A stretch of DNA of 64,000 nucleotides from DASQZK01 sp963763215 (lineage in GTDB: Bacteria; Bacteroidota; Bacteroidia; Bacteroidales; GCA-2748055): contig CAVXNX010000031.1 of assembly GCA_963763215.1 (NCBI GenBank), positions 298,236-362,235 on the forward strand, given 5' to 3'. A program made the position numbers and the translations under genes. The notes under the pieces are model-generated. The model was not told where the DNA came from, did not search any database, and was given only the letters and a program-made list of their open reading frames with translations. Positions 41,079 to 50,612 of this stretch are shown here, in pieces; within the stretch, counting starts at the first letter, position 1; each line of letters begins with the position of its first letter.

Positions 41079-42582
41079 CTAGAGCGACCAGCCTTCCCGG
41101 TAAGTGGGTTTGATGTATTCTTCGGCGGCCTGTTTGGCGTTCAGCGTTTTATGCTGGGTGTCGAAGATGGGGTGGCCATCGACCACGCTGAATTTATCGG
41201 AAGAAACCACGCGGATCTCATCATTGTCGCCGATGTTGGTGAACTTCATATCCTTGCCGTCCCATTGCAGCTCGCGCTTGAGATCCTGAAGCCGGACAGC
41301 CACGACGCCCATGACGACCATTTCATTGAGCGGACCCGAATAGTTGAAGTTGGAACTCGGTTCGGTGCCATTGGCAAAGACATTGTCGTAGCCTTCCTTA
41401 CAAGCCCTGACCCAGTCCATTTCGTGGGTGGTTTCCACCCGGCGCAGTGTTTTTGGCGGCGGGGTGAAGGTATCCATCCGGGAATAAGGCAGCAGGATCG
41501 GATCTTTGGCATAGCATCCGCACATCAGGGTACCTCTGGTTCCGTAGAAGAGGCATCCGCCGTTGGGATCGCGGCCGAGGATGTCGCCTTCCGGCAGACC
41601 TTCCGGCCGTTCGGGCAGGATACCACCGTCATACCATTTCACCAGAACCTCGGGCATTCCCACCTTGGGCAGGTTATCGCGCCGGGGAAATTTATAGGTC
41701 ACCACCTCCGCAACCGGCGGGCTGACCAGGTTGATTTTGGTGGATGATCCCTGAACGCTTTCCGGGTATTGGAGTTTGAGCGCTTTGAATACCGGATCGA
41801 GGATGTGGCAGGCCATATCGCCCAGGGCGCCGGTACCAAATTCCCACCAGCCGCGCCAGTTCCATGGGGTATAAATGGGATTGTAGGGAACAAATTCGCC
41901 GCTTCCGATGAAAAGATCCCAGGCCAGTGTCTTTGGCACCTTGACTTTTTCGGTCGGCCTTTCCAGGCCCTGCGGCCAGATCGGTCGGTTGGTCCAGGCA
42001 TCGACATGGGTGACTTCACCAATCGCGCCGTCCCAGATCCATTCGCGATCTGCCTGATTCCTTCACCGGAATTCCCCTGGTTGCCCATCTGGGTGACCAC
42101 TTTATACTGATTGGCCAGATTGGTCAGGTAACGGGATTCATAAACGGCATGTGTCAGCGGTTTCTGCACATAAACATGCTTGCCGGCCTTAATGGCCATC
42201 GATGCCGCCAGGGCATGGGTATGGTCGGGGGTGGCAATCAGCACCGCATCGAAACTGTCGGCCATCTCATCGAACATCTTCCGGTAATCATAATACTTTT
42301 TGGCATTCGGGAAATTCCTGCGAAGGTGCTTTCGGCATAATGCCAGTCGACATCGGCCAGGGCCACGATATTTTCACTCTTCATCGCTTCGAGGTTCCTC
42401 TTTCCCATACCGCCGATACCGATGCCGGCAATATTGAGCTTATCACTGGGGGCAACACGCCCTTTGGCGCTGATCACGCCGCCGGGAAGAATAGTCAGAC
42501 CGGCAGCCACGGTTGCTGTAGTGGCCATAAAATCGCGCCTTGACATCCCGGTCTTTTTTTGTTCATCTTTCTTATTTTCCAT
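41079..42582 (-). CDS. Gfo/Idh/MocA-family oxidoreductase with Tat signal, frameshifted
   Basis: A twin-arginine signal (MSRRDFMATTATVAAGLTIL) exports the folded enzyme. The NAD-binding fold is NIAGIGIGGMGKRNLEAM, with IVALADVDWHYAEST. After a shift near 42310 the second piece has FDAVLIATPDHTHALAASMA and GKHVYVQKPLTHAVYESRYL, the conserved EKP-like lysine. After a shift near 41990 the C-terminal domain reads WNWRGWWEFGTGALGDMACH to YIKPTYREGWSL. About 500 codons in all. Such proteins act on sugars or glycosides in glycan-use loci; the substrate is unknown. A hairpin terminator follows. Confidence 0.86.
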
Positions 42583-42920
42583 CGTAAAAACTATTTGTTA
42601 GTTGTAAAACGTTTTCATTAACAGGTTGAAAGTTAATAAATGCAGGGCAAAATCGTAAAGAAAATCCCAAAAGAATGCAATTTATGCCATCCTGCCAGGT
42701 TGTTTATGCAGGAATAGGATCCTTGATCTCTCAGGCACAAAACGTCTTCATCGGTTCACCTTCAAACCGATTGAACCCGTCATTTGTTCCTATCCACAAG
42801 AGCAGCTGACATGGGGATTGAAGAAAGCGGTCACGCCGGTGCAAACAGACGGATCTTCCCTGCCCGGGCGGATAAAAGCAAGCGGCCGTATTCCGCCTTT
42901 GGTTTTGCGGGCTCTCAACT
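42583..42920 (+). other. intergenic region with a trace of a Reg_prop sensor
   Basis: The only coding-like trace is on the minus strand at about 42735-42810: LLLWIGTNDGFNRFEGEPMK. This is the repeat signature of ligand-binding beta-propellers in hybrid two-component sensors. Nothing else of such a gene remains. Confidence 0.4.
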
Positions 42921-43594
42921 TTGTGTAATTTTGAATTCATTCCTAAAGCCGGTCCATTGAACACGTACATTTTTAATCTGATCAAACAGGGTGAACACCA
43001 GAAGCTTGACTTCAAGTTTGAGATCAGCGATGCCAGGAAGATCGCCAAAACCCTGGTGGCTTTTTCCAATACCGACGGGGGAAAACTGCTGATCGGGGTA
43101 AAGGATAACGGGAAAATTGCCGGCGTGCGGTCGGAAGAAGAATATTACATGCTTGAGGCCGCTTCCTCGATGTACTGCAAACCGGAAGTACCCTTCACTA
43201 CAAAACGCTGGCAGGTTGACGGAAAGACCGTCCTCGAGGTGGACATTCCGCCCGGTGAGGAAAAGCCCTACTTCTCACGCACCCCGAGGGCAAATGGATG
43301 GCTTATGTGAGGGTGGATGATCAGAACATCCTGGCCAACAGCATCCAGGTCAGGGTATGGCAGAATGAACGCAGGCAAAAAGGCATATACCTGCATTACA
43401 CTGAGGCCGAGGAAAAACTCCTGGCTTATCTTCGCGAAAACGAGAAGATAACCCTCAACCGGTTTTGCCGCATCGCCGGGATCGGCAGGCGGAAAGCCTC
43501 CCTGATCCTCGCCAAGATGGCAGGCATCAATGTCATCCGCATCGTCTTCACCGAGAAACTGACCTGGTACGAACTGGTCCGGAAACCCAGCTGA
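42921..43594 (+). CDS. AlbA_2 (Schlafen-like) domain protein, frameshifted
   Basis: Start is TTG 42921 or, more like the family, TTG 42957 (LNTYIFNLIKQGEHQKLDFK). The AlbA_2 core shows ARKIAKTLVAFSNTDGGKLL followed by IGVKDNGKIAGV. Near 43280 CCCC stands where three C would keep the frame as YFSHAPEGKWMAYVRV. The C-terminal part is a winged-helix (EKITLNRFCRIAGIGRRKAS). This family includes DNA- or RNA-binding regulators and some defence nucleases; here it is short and of unknown role. About 213 codons. Confidence 0.75.
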
Positions 43595-43637
43595 AAACGA
43601 CGCACAGTCAGCAGCCGGGTTCCTGAGGGCTCATTTT

Positions 43638-44336
43638 TCAGTCGTTGAAACGGGTCAGCACGGAATAAGAGGCCAGCTTTCCTTTCTTATCATAATTCTC
43701 CGATTTGACCACTCCCACATCACCGGCCATCCATTCCACCGTTTTGGTGGTCATATGGATCAGCCGTGTTTTTGAATCCACATCGTAGCTCATCTTATAA
43801 CAATCGAAGGTCCCGGCATCGGTGGTCATTTTTTCCCGGGCTTCCACTTTCCGGTTCATGATCGTCACCGTCATATCCATGATCTGCAGTCCGCCGCTGC
43901 GAACGATGATCTCGGCCGTAGCGTCGGGAAGACTTTCCCCGACATTCAGGCTGGCGGGAATGGTCAGGTTGTCACCCTTCATCTCAACTTCCATCGACTG
44001 GTAAGCCTGCAATAACCCGGAAAGGTAATCGGTCATGTCGATCTTGAACACCCCGTTCTCACACCTAACCTGAATGTCATGGCTTCCGGTCTGGGCGTCC
44101 TTGTCATCATAAACCGTCGTCCTGACCGTGATATCGACATTCTTCCCGGTCACGTTCTTCGAGAGGACTTCCTGGACCATCTTGCCGGTGTATTTATCTT
44201 TTGCGGTATACGATTTCATTTCCCTGACCGAACCCACTTTCTGGGGAAAATACATTTTACAGTCCTGGGCTTGGAGAGAAAGGATCCCCGTTAAAAATGA
44301 AATGGAAAAGGCAAACAAGATTTTTTTTACATTCAT
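43638..44336 (-). CDS. secreted TapB-like (DUF3108-type) protein
   Basis: The start at 44336 gives a clean signal peptide (MNVKKILFAFSISFLTGILS) with cleavage after LQA. The mature part is beta-rich: DCKMYFPQKVGSVREMKSYT, EKMTTDAGTFDCYKMSYDVD and TKTVEWMAGDVGVVKSENYD, the pattern of the TapB/DUF3108 group of envelope proteins. The function is unknown. It stands alone between the AlbA_2 protein and the nitroreductase. Intact. Confidence 0.72.
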   Translation of the reverse strand: MNVKKILFAFSISFLTGILSLQAQDCKMYFPQKVGSVREMKSYTAKDKYTGKMVQEVLSKNVTGKNVDITVRTTVYDDKDAQTGSHDIQVRCENGVFKIDMTDYLSGLLQAYQSMEVEMKGDNLTIPASLNVGESLPDATAEIIVRSGGLQIMDMTVTIMNRKVEAREKMTTDAGTFDCYKMSYDVDSKTRLIHMTTKTVEWMAGDVGVVKSENYDKKGKLASYSVLTRFND

Positions 44337-44462
44337 GGTTCGTGGTTTTTGTTTCCCAAATTTATGAAATGGAACCAAAGCAGGAATAATCGCATGCAGG
44401 AATTCCATGAACGCCGGATTTGGTCAATTCAACTTCTTCCCGGGGGGTGCCAGCGGCAGGTT

Positions 44463-45082
44463 TTACGAAATGATCCTCATTTTGTCGCCCAGGTTTTCTT
44501 TACCTTTTGGCTGGAAATCCCGGGCGGGTTTACCAATGGCGACGAAACACAGGACCCTTGAAGGTTTTTCAACCCCCAGCCGGGCCTCAATTTCTTCCCT
44601 GGCCACCATGGGTCCGCTTAACCAGCAGCCCCCATAACCCATATCGACGGCCGCCAGCAACAGGTTTTCGACGCAGGCCCCCGCACTCTGGATGTCCGGG
44701 TAATTCCGGATCCGGTTGATCTCTTCATGTCCGAGTTCCACGCCCCGTTCCCAAACCGATTCATACTGTTCCAGGACGACCACCACCACAGCCGGCGCTT
44801 CCCGGAAAAATGTCGAATACCATTCCACCTGGTTCGTCACATTGGCGGAAATTTCGGAATTTTTCGAGGGATATGATGTGATCTTATCGGAAATGATCTC
44901 CGCCAGGGTGTTCATCATGCTCTTTGTTGGTGATCAGGACAAAACTCCAGGGCTGGTAGTTGTTGACGCTCGGCGCCAGGCTGGCGAGCCTGACCATCTC
45001 CCGGATATCCTCCAGGGGGAACAGGATCGGGCCTGAAACTTCGCACACTCGTCCGTTTCTCAATGACTTCTTTGAATTCCAT
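44463..45082 (-). CDS. nitroreductase-family FMN oxidoreductase, frameshifted
   Basis: From ATG 45082 (MEFKEVIEKRTSVRSFRPDP) the frame breaks in a CCCCC run near 45020, continues as LEDIREMVRLASLAPSVNNY and QPWSFVLITNKE, breaks again near 44920 and goes on as LMNTLAEIISDKI... The C-terminal part has GACVENLLLAAVDMGYGGCW, typical of the FMN-binding nitroreductase fold. About 206 codons, as expected. It reduces nitro or quinone compounds with NAD(P)H; no specific substrate can be named. Divergent from the CheR operon. Confidence 0.86.
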
Positions 45083-45221
45083 ATGGATTTTTCCGTTAAA
45101 TTAAGACTTAAAAAAACACCGGTCAATCCTTCACCCGGCAAACTCGATTTATTCTTTATCATATGGAATTTTTAAGTAATTTGGCAAGCTGATAGGAACC
45201 CAGAAAAGAGGAAACGGATTG

Positions 45222-46052
45222 ATGGAAATCCCTGATGATGAAATAACGCGCTTCATTGAGAGCATAAAGTCAAAATCAAATTACGATTTCAGCGACTACT
45301 CGATAAATTCATTGAAAAGGCGGGTCAGAAAGCTGATGAATGATACCCATCTCGACATGAACGGCCTGGTTGATAAGATCAGTGATGACTGGTTATTCAT
45401 GGAAAAGATCGTCAGGAGCATCACCGTGTCGACCACGGAATTTTTCAGGGATCCGGCCATCTGGATCAGTCTGAGGGAACACATCTTCCCTCTTTTTGAA
45501 TCCCGCCGGAAAATCTCGGTCTGGATCCCCGGATGTTCAACCGGCCAGGAGGTCTATTCCCTTCTGATCCTGCTCAGCGAATGCGGCATGCTGAATCAGA
45601 CCGACGTGTATGCCTCGGATATCAACACCGATGTCCTGGAGACGGCCCATAACGGCGTTTATAAATTCAGGTTTAACAAAGACTACCTGAGAAGTTTCGA
45701 CCTGGTCATCAATCACAACCGGCCCGAGAATGACCGCATCGCCTATACCCGTTATTTCGATGTGGACGAGATCAATGATACCATTACCATGAAACCGTTC
45801 CTCACCCGGAAACCCTTTTACAGGAAGATCGACCTGGTGATGGATGAAAATCCCTTCAACCTGAAATTCGACCTGGTCATCTGCCGGAATGTGATCATTT
45901 ATTTTAACTACGAACTCCAGAACAGGGTCCTGGATCTTTTCCACCGCAACCTTAACCCGGAAGCGTGGCTGATGCTGGGGATCCACGAGAGCATCATCGG
46001 CCCTTATTCATCCTATTTTGAGAAGAAATTTCAACTCTACCAGAAAAGATGA
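45222..46052 (+). CDS. cheR: CheR-type protein-glutamate O-methyltransferase
   Basis: 276 residues from ATG 45222 behind a GAGGAAACGG ribosome site. The N-terminal helical CheR domain (FSDYSINSLKRRVRKLM) precedes the SAM-dependent domain with ISVWIPGCSTGQEVYSLLIL, DVYASDINTDVLETAHNGVY and DLVICRNVIIYFNYELQNRV, all normal for an active enzyme. It methylates Glu side chains, usually on chemoreceptors, but no receptor, CheA or CheW lies here, so the target may be a protein of this operon. First gene of a run continuing to 56090. Confidence 0.93.
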   Translation: MEIPDDEITRFIESIKSKSNYDFSDYSINSLKRRVRKLMNDTHLDMNGLVDKISDDWLFMEKIVRSITVSTTEFFRDPAIWISLREHIFPLFESRRKISVWIPGCSTGQEVYSLLILLSECGMLNQTDVYASDINTDVLETAHNGVYKFRFNKDYLRSFDLVINHNRPENDRIAYTRYFDVDEINDTITMKPFLTRKPFYRKIDLVMDENPFNLKFDLVICRNVIIYFNYELQNRVLDLFHRNLNPEAWLMLGIHESIIGPYSSYFEKKFQLYQKR

Positions 46053-46248
46053 GACCCTGACCGGGCCTCATGTAACGGAATGGAAGTGAATGCGTATGAT
46101 CATACATACTCCGTCATGAAATTTTTCGATTCCATATCCAACCGGTTTCTTTTGATCGTCAGTCAGACTTTCCTCCTCCGGCCATATCCCGCTTTGACCT
46201 TCACCGGCCGGCGAGGGCAAAGAATTAACGAATCTGAACCCACCTGAT

Positions 46249-47079
46249 ATGCCACAGGTAAGCATCGTCGAAACGCGGAACATCATCAGGGCCATTCGTA
46301 ATACCTACCATTACGATTTCAGCCACTACGCGCTGACCCAGCTCAGGTACCGGATCGATGAGGTGTTCACCCGTCATAACCTGCTCTCCCCCGGAACCCT
46401 CACCAACAAGCTCAATGAAGATGAAAAGTTCTTCGATGAATTTCTTTATGAGATCTCCGTGCCTCAGACCGAAATCTACAGGGATCCCGAGATGTGGATC
46501 CTGCTCAGGGAAGAAATCCTTCCCCGGCTGATGATGGCAGGGAAATCCCTAAACATCTGGTTTCCCGACTCCACCGATGGCAACGACCTGGTTTCGCTGT
46601 ACTACATCCTCGAACAAGCCGGCAGGCGGGCCCGTTTTTTCGCCTCGTGCCTCTCAGAGAAAATGATCTCCGAATTACAGGCGGGCAAACAATTTTACCC
46701 CGTGCACCTGCCCGAGATCACCTGGGAGAACTTCAGCAAGGTCCATCCCGGTCAAACCCGGAATTTTTTTGAAGAACTCTCCGATGCCGGTTCCGTTTAC
46801 CGGAAAGGCATTTTCAGAAAGGTCATCTTTTTCCGCCAGGACCTGAACTTCGATCCTGCACCCGGGGAGACGGGAATGATCCTTTTCCGGAACAAACTCC
46901 TGAACCTGACCCCCGAATTTCAGAACCAGATCCTGGAAAAACTCACGCAAGCGCTCCTTCCCGGAGGATTTCTTATCATCGGATTTAAGGAAAAGATCGA
47001 TGATTTTCTCGAAAAGCATGACACCCTCGAGGTCTTTCATCCCGGTGAAAACGTATACCGGAAAAAACAAACGGTCTGA
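46249..47079 (+). CDS. CheR-like protein lacking the methyltransferase motifs
   Basis: 276 residues aligning end to end with the CheR just upstream: DFSHYALTQLRYRIDEVFTR, SVPQTEIYRDPEMWILLREE. The SAM-binding GCSTGQE is replaced by IWFPDSTDGNDLVSL, the acidic SDI pair by SCLSEKM, and CRNVIIYF by FRNKLLNL. It therefore probably cannot bind SAM or methylate. Length and frame are intact, so it is maintained, perhaps as a regulator or scaffold for CheR or CheB. It is followed after 8 bases by cheB. A 196-base gap separates it from cheR. Confidence 0.82.
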   Translation: MPQVSIVETRNIIRAIRNTYHYDFSHYALTQLRYRIDEVFTRHNLLSPGTLTNKLNEDEKFFDEFLYEISVPQTEIYRDPEMWILLREEILPRLMMAGKSLNIWFPDSTDGNDLVSLYYILEQAGRRARFFASCLSEKMISELQAGKQFYPVHLPEITWENFSKVHPGQTRNFFEELSDAGSVYRKGIFRKVIFFRQDLNFDPAPGETGMILFRNKLLNLTPEFQNQILEKLTQALLPGGFLIIGFKEKIDDFLEKHDTLEVFHPGENVYRKKQTV

Positions 47080-47087
47080 TCGGCACA

Positions 47088-47642
47088 GTGGAAAAACTCA
47101 TCATCATCGGGGGCTCTGCAGGGAGCTATAAGATTGTCAACAGGCTTCTGTCGGCACTGCCGGCGGATTATCCCCATTCGCTCCTCATCTGTATGCACCG
47201 CCTCCGCAACATCAGGACGGGCTTTGTGGAAGCGCTGACCCTGAACTCTTCGCTACCCGTCATCGAGGCTTCAGACAAGGATCATATCCGCCAGGGCATC
47301 GCCTATGTTGCACCGGCAAACTATCACATGATGATTGAATTCGGATACCGGCTTTCCCTTTCCGTCGCGCCGCCGGTCAATCATAGCCGGCCATCGATCG
47401 ATATCACCATGGAAACCTCGGCGGAAGTCTTCAGGGAACGGGCCGTGGGCGTGATCCTCTCAGGTGCGAACATGGACGGAAGCCGCGGCATGGCCAAAAT
47501 TCACGAGATGAAAGGCACGACGGTCGTCCAGGATCCCGAGGACAGTGAGATCAGGGCGATGCCGGCGGCCTGCCTGTCGACCATGACGCCCGATCATATT
47601 CTAAAGGGGGAAGAAATCATCACATTCATCCGGAAATTATGA
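47088..47642 (+). CDS. cheB: stand-alone CheB-type protein-glutamate methylesterase
   Basis: 184 residues from GTG 47088; only the esterase domain, with no receiver domain. Catalytic Ser lies in IIGGSAGSYKIV, His in LLICMHRLRN and Asp in GVILSGANMDGSRGM. It removes methyl groups put on by CheR. Without a receiver it cannot be switched by CheA, which suits an orphan regulatory set. Its TGA overlaps the next ATG by four bases. Confidence 0.92.
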   Translation: MEKLIIIGGSAGSYKIVNRLLSALPADYPHSLLICMHRLRNIRTGFVEALTLNSSLPVIEASDKDHIRQGIAYVAPANYHMMIEFGYRLSLSVAPPVNHSRPSIDITMETSAEVFRERAVGVILSGANMDGSRGMAKIHEMKGTTVVQDPEDSEIRAMPAACLSTMTPDHILKGEEIITFIRKL

Positions 47643-47900
47643 ATGCGGACAGGACGAAGCGGATCATAATGCTGTTTTGCCCTTGCCGTGCTGATCATGA
47701 TGTCTGCTCAAATGGTATGCAAATCCATGAACCACACGTCATCGTTCCCTTTCCCCGACAGTAAACGGTTCGGAGCCAGGATTCCCGGAAATATGGCAGC
47801 GGAATTCAGCATCATGCCGCGGATTTTTTATCCCTGGGGAAAAGATGTTAAAACCTTCACCCGGGTTGCCACGTATGCTTTCTCAAATACGAAGCGGTGA
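47639..47900 (+). CDS. small membrane-anchored protein of unknown function, frameshifted
   Basis: The ATG at 47639 overlaps the cheB stop (ATGA). The first residues MNADRTKRIIML lead, if one T of TTTT near 47675 is dropped, into a membrane segment FALAVLIMMSAQMVC. The rest is SMNHTSSFPFPDSKRFGARI to VATYAFSNTKR, about 86 residues. I do not recognise it. It ends 39 bases before the phosphatase gene. Confidence 0.45.
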
Positions 47901-47939
47901 CCGGGGGCAGAAGCTTCATTCTTTACCTAACGAAATGCA

Positions 47940-50561
47940 ATGCATAAAATCCGGTTCAGATATGAAAGGGCCATGACTCCGGCCGGGAAAAACCTTCCCC
48001 TTCGCCTGCTTTTCTACAGTCTTTTCCCGCTTTCCCTGATCTGGGTTTCCGAGATTTTCTTCCGTCATCTTCAGTTCTCCCTCGCTTCTCTGAGGGCCAT
48101 CCATCTGAATCCCGCCATCTGGCTGGCCGATCTACTGCCCCTTGTCGTGTTCCTGGCTGCCCGCATCAACCTCCGGAAATTCAGGAAAACCGAGGAACAC
48201 TTCCGTGAGCGTCTTCTCGAAAAGGAAAAACGGATCAACGTTTATGCCGAACAGGCAAAACGGATCGGAAGGGGTGATTTTTCAATACCCATCGTACCCA
48301 TTGATGACCGTGATGAGCTCGGTACGGCCCTTCTCTTCCTCCAGAAGTTTTTGAGGGCCACACAACGGGAGGAAAAGAACCAGAGCTGGATCTCTGAAGG
48401 GAAAGATCGCATATCACGGATCCTGCGGATCCATACAGACCTCAATGACGTGTCGTTCGAGGTGCTGAAAAGCCTCACGAATTACACCGGGATGGAACAG
48501 GGGGCCTTCTACCTGTACGACGCCGACAGGCAGATGCTGACCTGCCTGATTACCTATGCTTTCGACCGGAAGAAATACATCCAACGGGAATTCGGCATGG
48601 GTGAAGGTCTCGTCGGTCAGTGCGCCCGCGAGATGGACTATATCTACCTTACGGAGATCCCGGAAGACCATGTGACTCTCAACTCCGGCACCCCGGGCGA
48701 TCAGAAGCCCAACAGCATCCTGCTGGTTCCCCTGATCACCGAGGAAAAACTCCAGGGCGTCGTCGAATTTGCCTCGGTCAGGGAACGCATTCCCAAACTT
48801 TCAATCCAGTTTCTCCTGGAACTCGGGGAAGTGATCGCCCGGACCATCTATAATCTTCGCATGAACCAGCGAACCGAAGAGCTTCTCGAAGAAGCCAGGG
48901 TCCTCACCCGGGAACTCAGGACGAATGAAGCTGAATTACAGAGAAATGCCGGCGACATGGCCCATGCCCGGGATGAACTCCAGAAAACAAACCTCCGGCT
49001 CAAGGAGAAAATCAGGGAAGCGGGCGAAGCCCAGGGAAAATTGCACTTGCTTCTCGAAAAGGCCTCCGAAGTCATCTCCATCTATGATGAAAATGTGCAC
49101 ATGACCTACGTCAGCCCATCGTCGGGAAAAATCCTGGGGTATTCCCCCGCAGAGATGATGAAGGGAAAAGATTTTGAACGGCTCACAGAGAAAGATGCCG
49201 CCGCGTTCAGGAAGCTCATCATCGATGCGGCCAACGATCCGGAAGGAGTGCAGACCTTGCAGTATAACTTTATGACCCGCGACGGCGAAACCGTGTTCCT
49301 GGAATCCTCGGCCAGGAACCTTCTCAATGACCCGTCGATCCGGGGTATCATTGTCAACACCCGCGACATCACCGAGAAACTGAGGGCAGAAAAGGAAGAA
49401 CGGCTGAAAACCCGGATGCAGGCATTGTCGGAAAACTCCCCCGACATGATCGTCAGACTGAGTCTTTCGGGCCAGTTTTATTATGCCAACCCGGTGGTGG
49501 AAGACTACACGTCGATCGGGGAGGCAAACCTCATGAACAGGCATCTTTCCGAAGTCCGGTTTCCGCAGGCGCTGCAGGAATATTTTTCCTTTACCCTCGG
49601 ATCGATGCGCCACTGCCCGGAAAAATCCAACACCGAAATTTCCGTTTCGGTGTTTCTGGGAGAAAAAATCATGGAGAGGATACTGAACATCGATGCTATC
49701 CCTGAACTGAACGGCGGAGAGCTGGAAACCGTTCTTTTTGTCGGACATGATGTCACCCGGGCGAAACGGATCGAGAGAGAAATCCACGAAAAGAACAAAA
49801 AGATCGAAGACAGCATCCGGTATGCCGAGAAAATCCAGACAGCCCTGCTGCCCGATACCGCGATGATTGAGCGTCAACTCGGCAAAAGTTTCGTCTACTA
49901 TAAACCCCGGGATGTGATCTCCGGCGATTTCCCCTGGTTTTTCAAAAAGAACGGCGACATGTACATTGCTGCCGTCGACTGCACCGGTCATGGCGTTCCC
50001 GGCGCCCTGCTCTCCTTCATCGCCTTTTTCCTCCTGAAGGATGTCATCGACAAATCCGAAGGACTGGATACCGGGCAGATCTGCGACCGTCTGCATGAGC
50101 TCTTCCGCGAGACCCTCGGTCAGAAGTTTTCAGGCGCCTATGCCAGCGACGGGATGGATATCGCTCTTTGCAAGATCAACAGCGAGAGCTCCGTACTGGA
50201 ATTTTCGGGAGCTCACCGGCCTTTGTACCTCCTGAGCGGCAAAGAACTGACGGAATACAAAGGTGACCGCAAGGCCATCGGCGGCATCCCGCTCCTGAAA
50301 AAGCCGGAACCCGATTTCACCTGTCACCGGCTGCATCTCAACAAAGCAGACAAGGTCTTCTTCTTTACCGATGGACTCACCGATCAGCTCGGGGGCCCCT
50401 ATGGCAGGAAGTATTCGCCCAAAAGAGTCCGGGACCTCCTCCTCGAACATCCCGGTTATACCATGAAACAGTACCATGAACTTTTCAGCGCGGAGTTCGA
50501 CCAGTGGCAGAAAGGGTTCAAGCAACTGGACGATGTTCTGATGATCGGGATCGAATTTTAA
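47940..50561 (+). CDS. membrane sensor phosphatase: HAMP-GAF-PAS-PAS-PP2C (SpoIIE/SiaA-like)
   Basis: 873 residues. Two N-terminal membrane segments (about 22-40 and 58-74) are followed by a HAMP-like linker, a GAF domain (about 165-310, EQGAFYLYDADRQMLTCLIT), a coiled coil, and two PAS domains (about 375-490 and 505-625, DENVHMTYVSPSSGKILGYS). The C-terminal PP2C/SpoIIE phosphatase has VISGDFPWFF, MYIAAVDCTGHGVPGALLSF and VFFFTDGLTDQLGG with the metal-binding Asp residues. By analogy with SiaA it should dephosphorylate the SiaC-type protein encoded two genes downstream. Intact. Confidence 0.9.
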   Translation: MHKIRFRYERAMTPAGKNLPLRLLFYSLFPLSLIWVSEIFFRHLQFSLASLRAIHLNPAIWLADLLPLVVFLAARINLRKFRKTEEHFRERLLEKEKRINVYAEQAKRIGRGDFSIPIVPIDDRDELGTALLFLQKFLRATQREEKNQSWISEGKDRISRILRIHTDLNDVSFEVLKSLTNYTGMEQGAFYLYDADRQMLTCLITYAFDRKKYIQREFGMGEGLVGQCAREMDYIYLTEIPEDHVTLNSGTPGDQKPNSILLVPLITEEKLQGVVEFASVRERIPKLSIQFLLELGEVIARTIYNLRMNQRTEELLEEARVLTRELRTNEAELQRNAGDMAHARDELQKTNLRLKEKIREAGEAQGKLHLLLEKASEVISIYDENVHMTYVSPSSGKILGYSPAEMMKGKDFERLTEKDAAAFRKLIIDAANDPEGVQTLQYNFMTRDGETVFLESSARNLLNDPSIRGIIVNTRDITEKLRAEKEERLKTRMQALSENSPDMIVRLSLSGQFYYANPVVEDYTSIGEANLMNRHLSEVRFPQALQEYFSFTLGSMRHCPEKSNTEISVSVFLGEKIMERILNIDAIPELNGGELETVLFVGHDVTRAKRIEREIHEKNKKIEDSIRYAEKIQTALLPDTAMIERQLGKSFVYYKPRDVISGDFPWFFKKNGDMYIAAVDCTGHGVPGALLSFIAFFLLKDVIDKSEGLDTGQICDRLHELFRETLGQKFSGAYASDGMDIALCKINSESSVLEFSGAHRPLYLLSGKELTEYKGDRKAIGGIPLLKKPEPDFTCHRLHLNKADKVFFFTDGLTDQLGGPYGRKYSPKRVRDLLLEHPGYTMKQYHELFSAEFDQWQKGFKQLDDVLMIGIEF

Positions 50562-50612
50562 ACTGAAAAAAACCTTTTACAGCTCCGTTCCGTACACTAA
50601 AAATCTGAAATT

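Noticed and set aside
48936..50096. Long open minus-strand frame of 386 codons
   Set aside because: It lies wholly antisense to the phosphatase gene, whose GAF/PAS/PP2C motifs are intact; the frame is a by-product of the GC-rich codon pattern.
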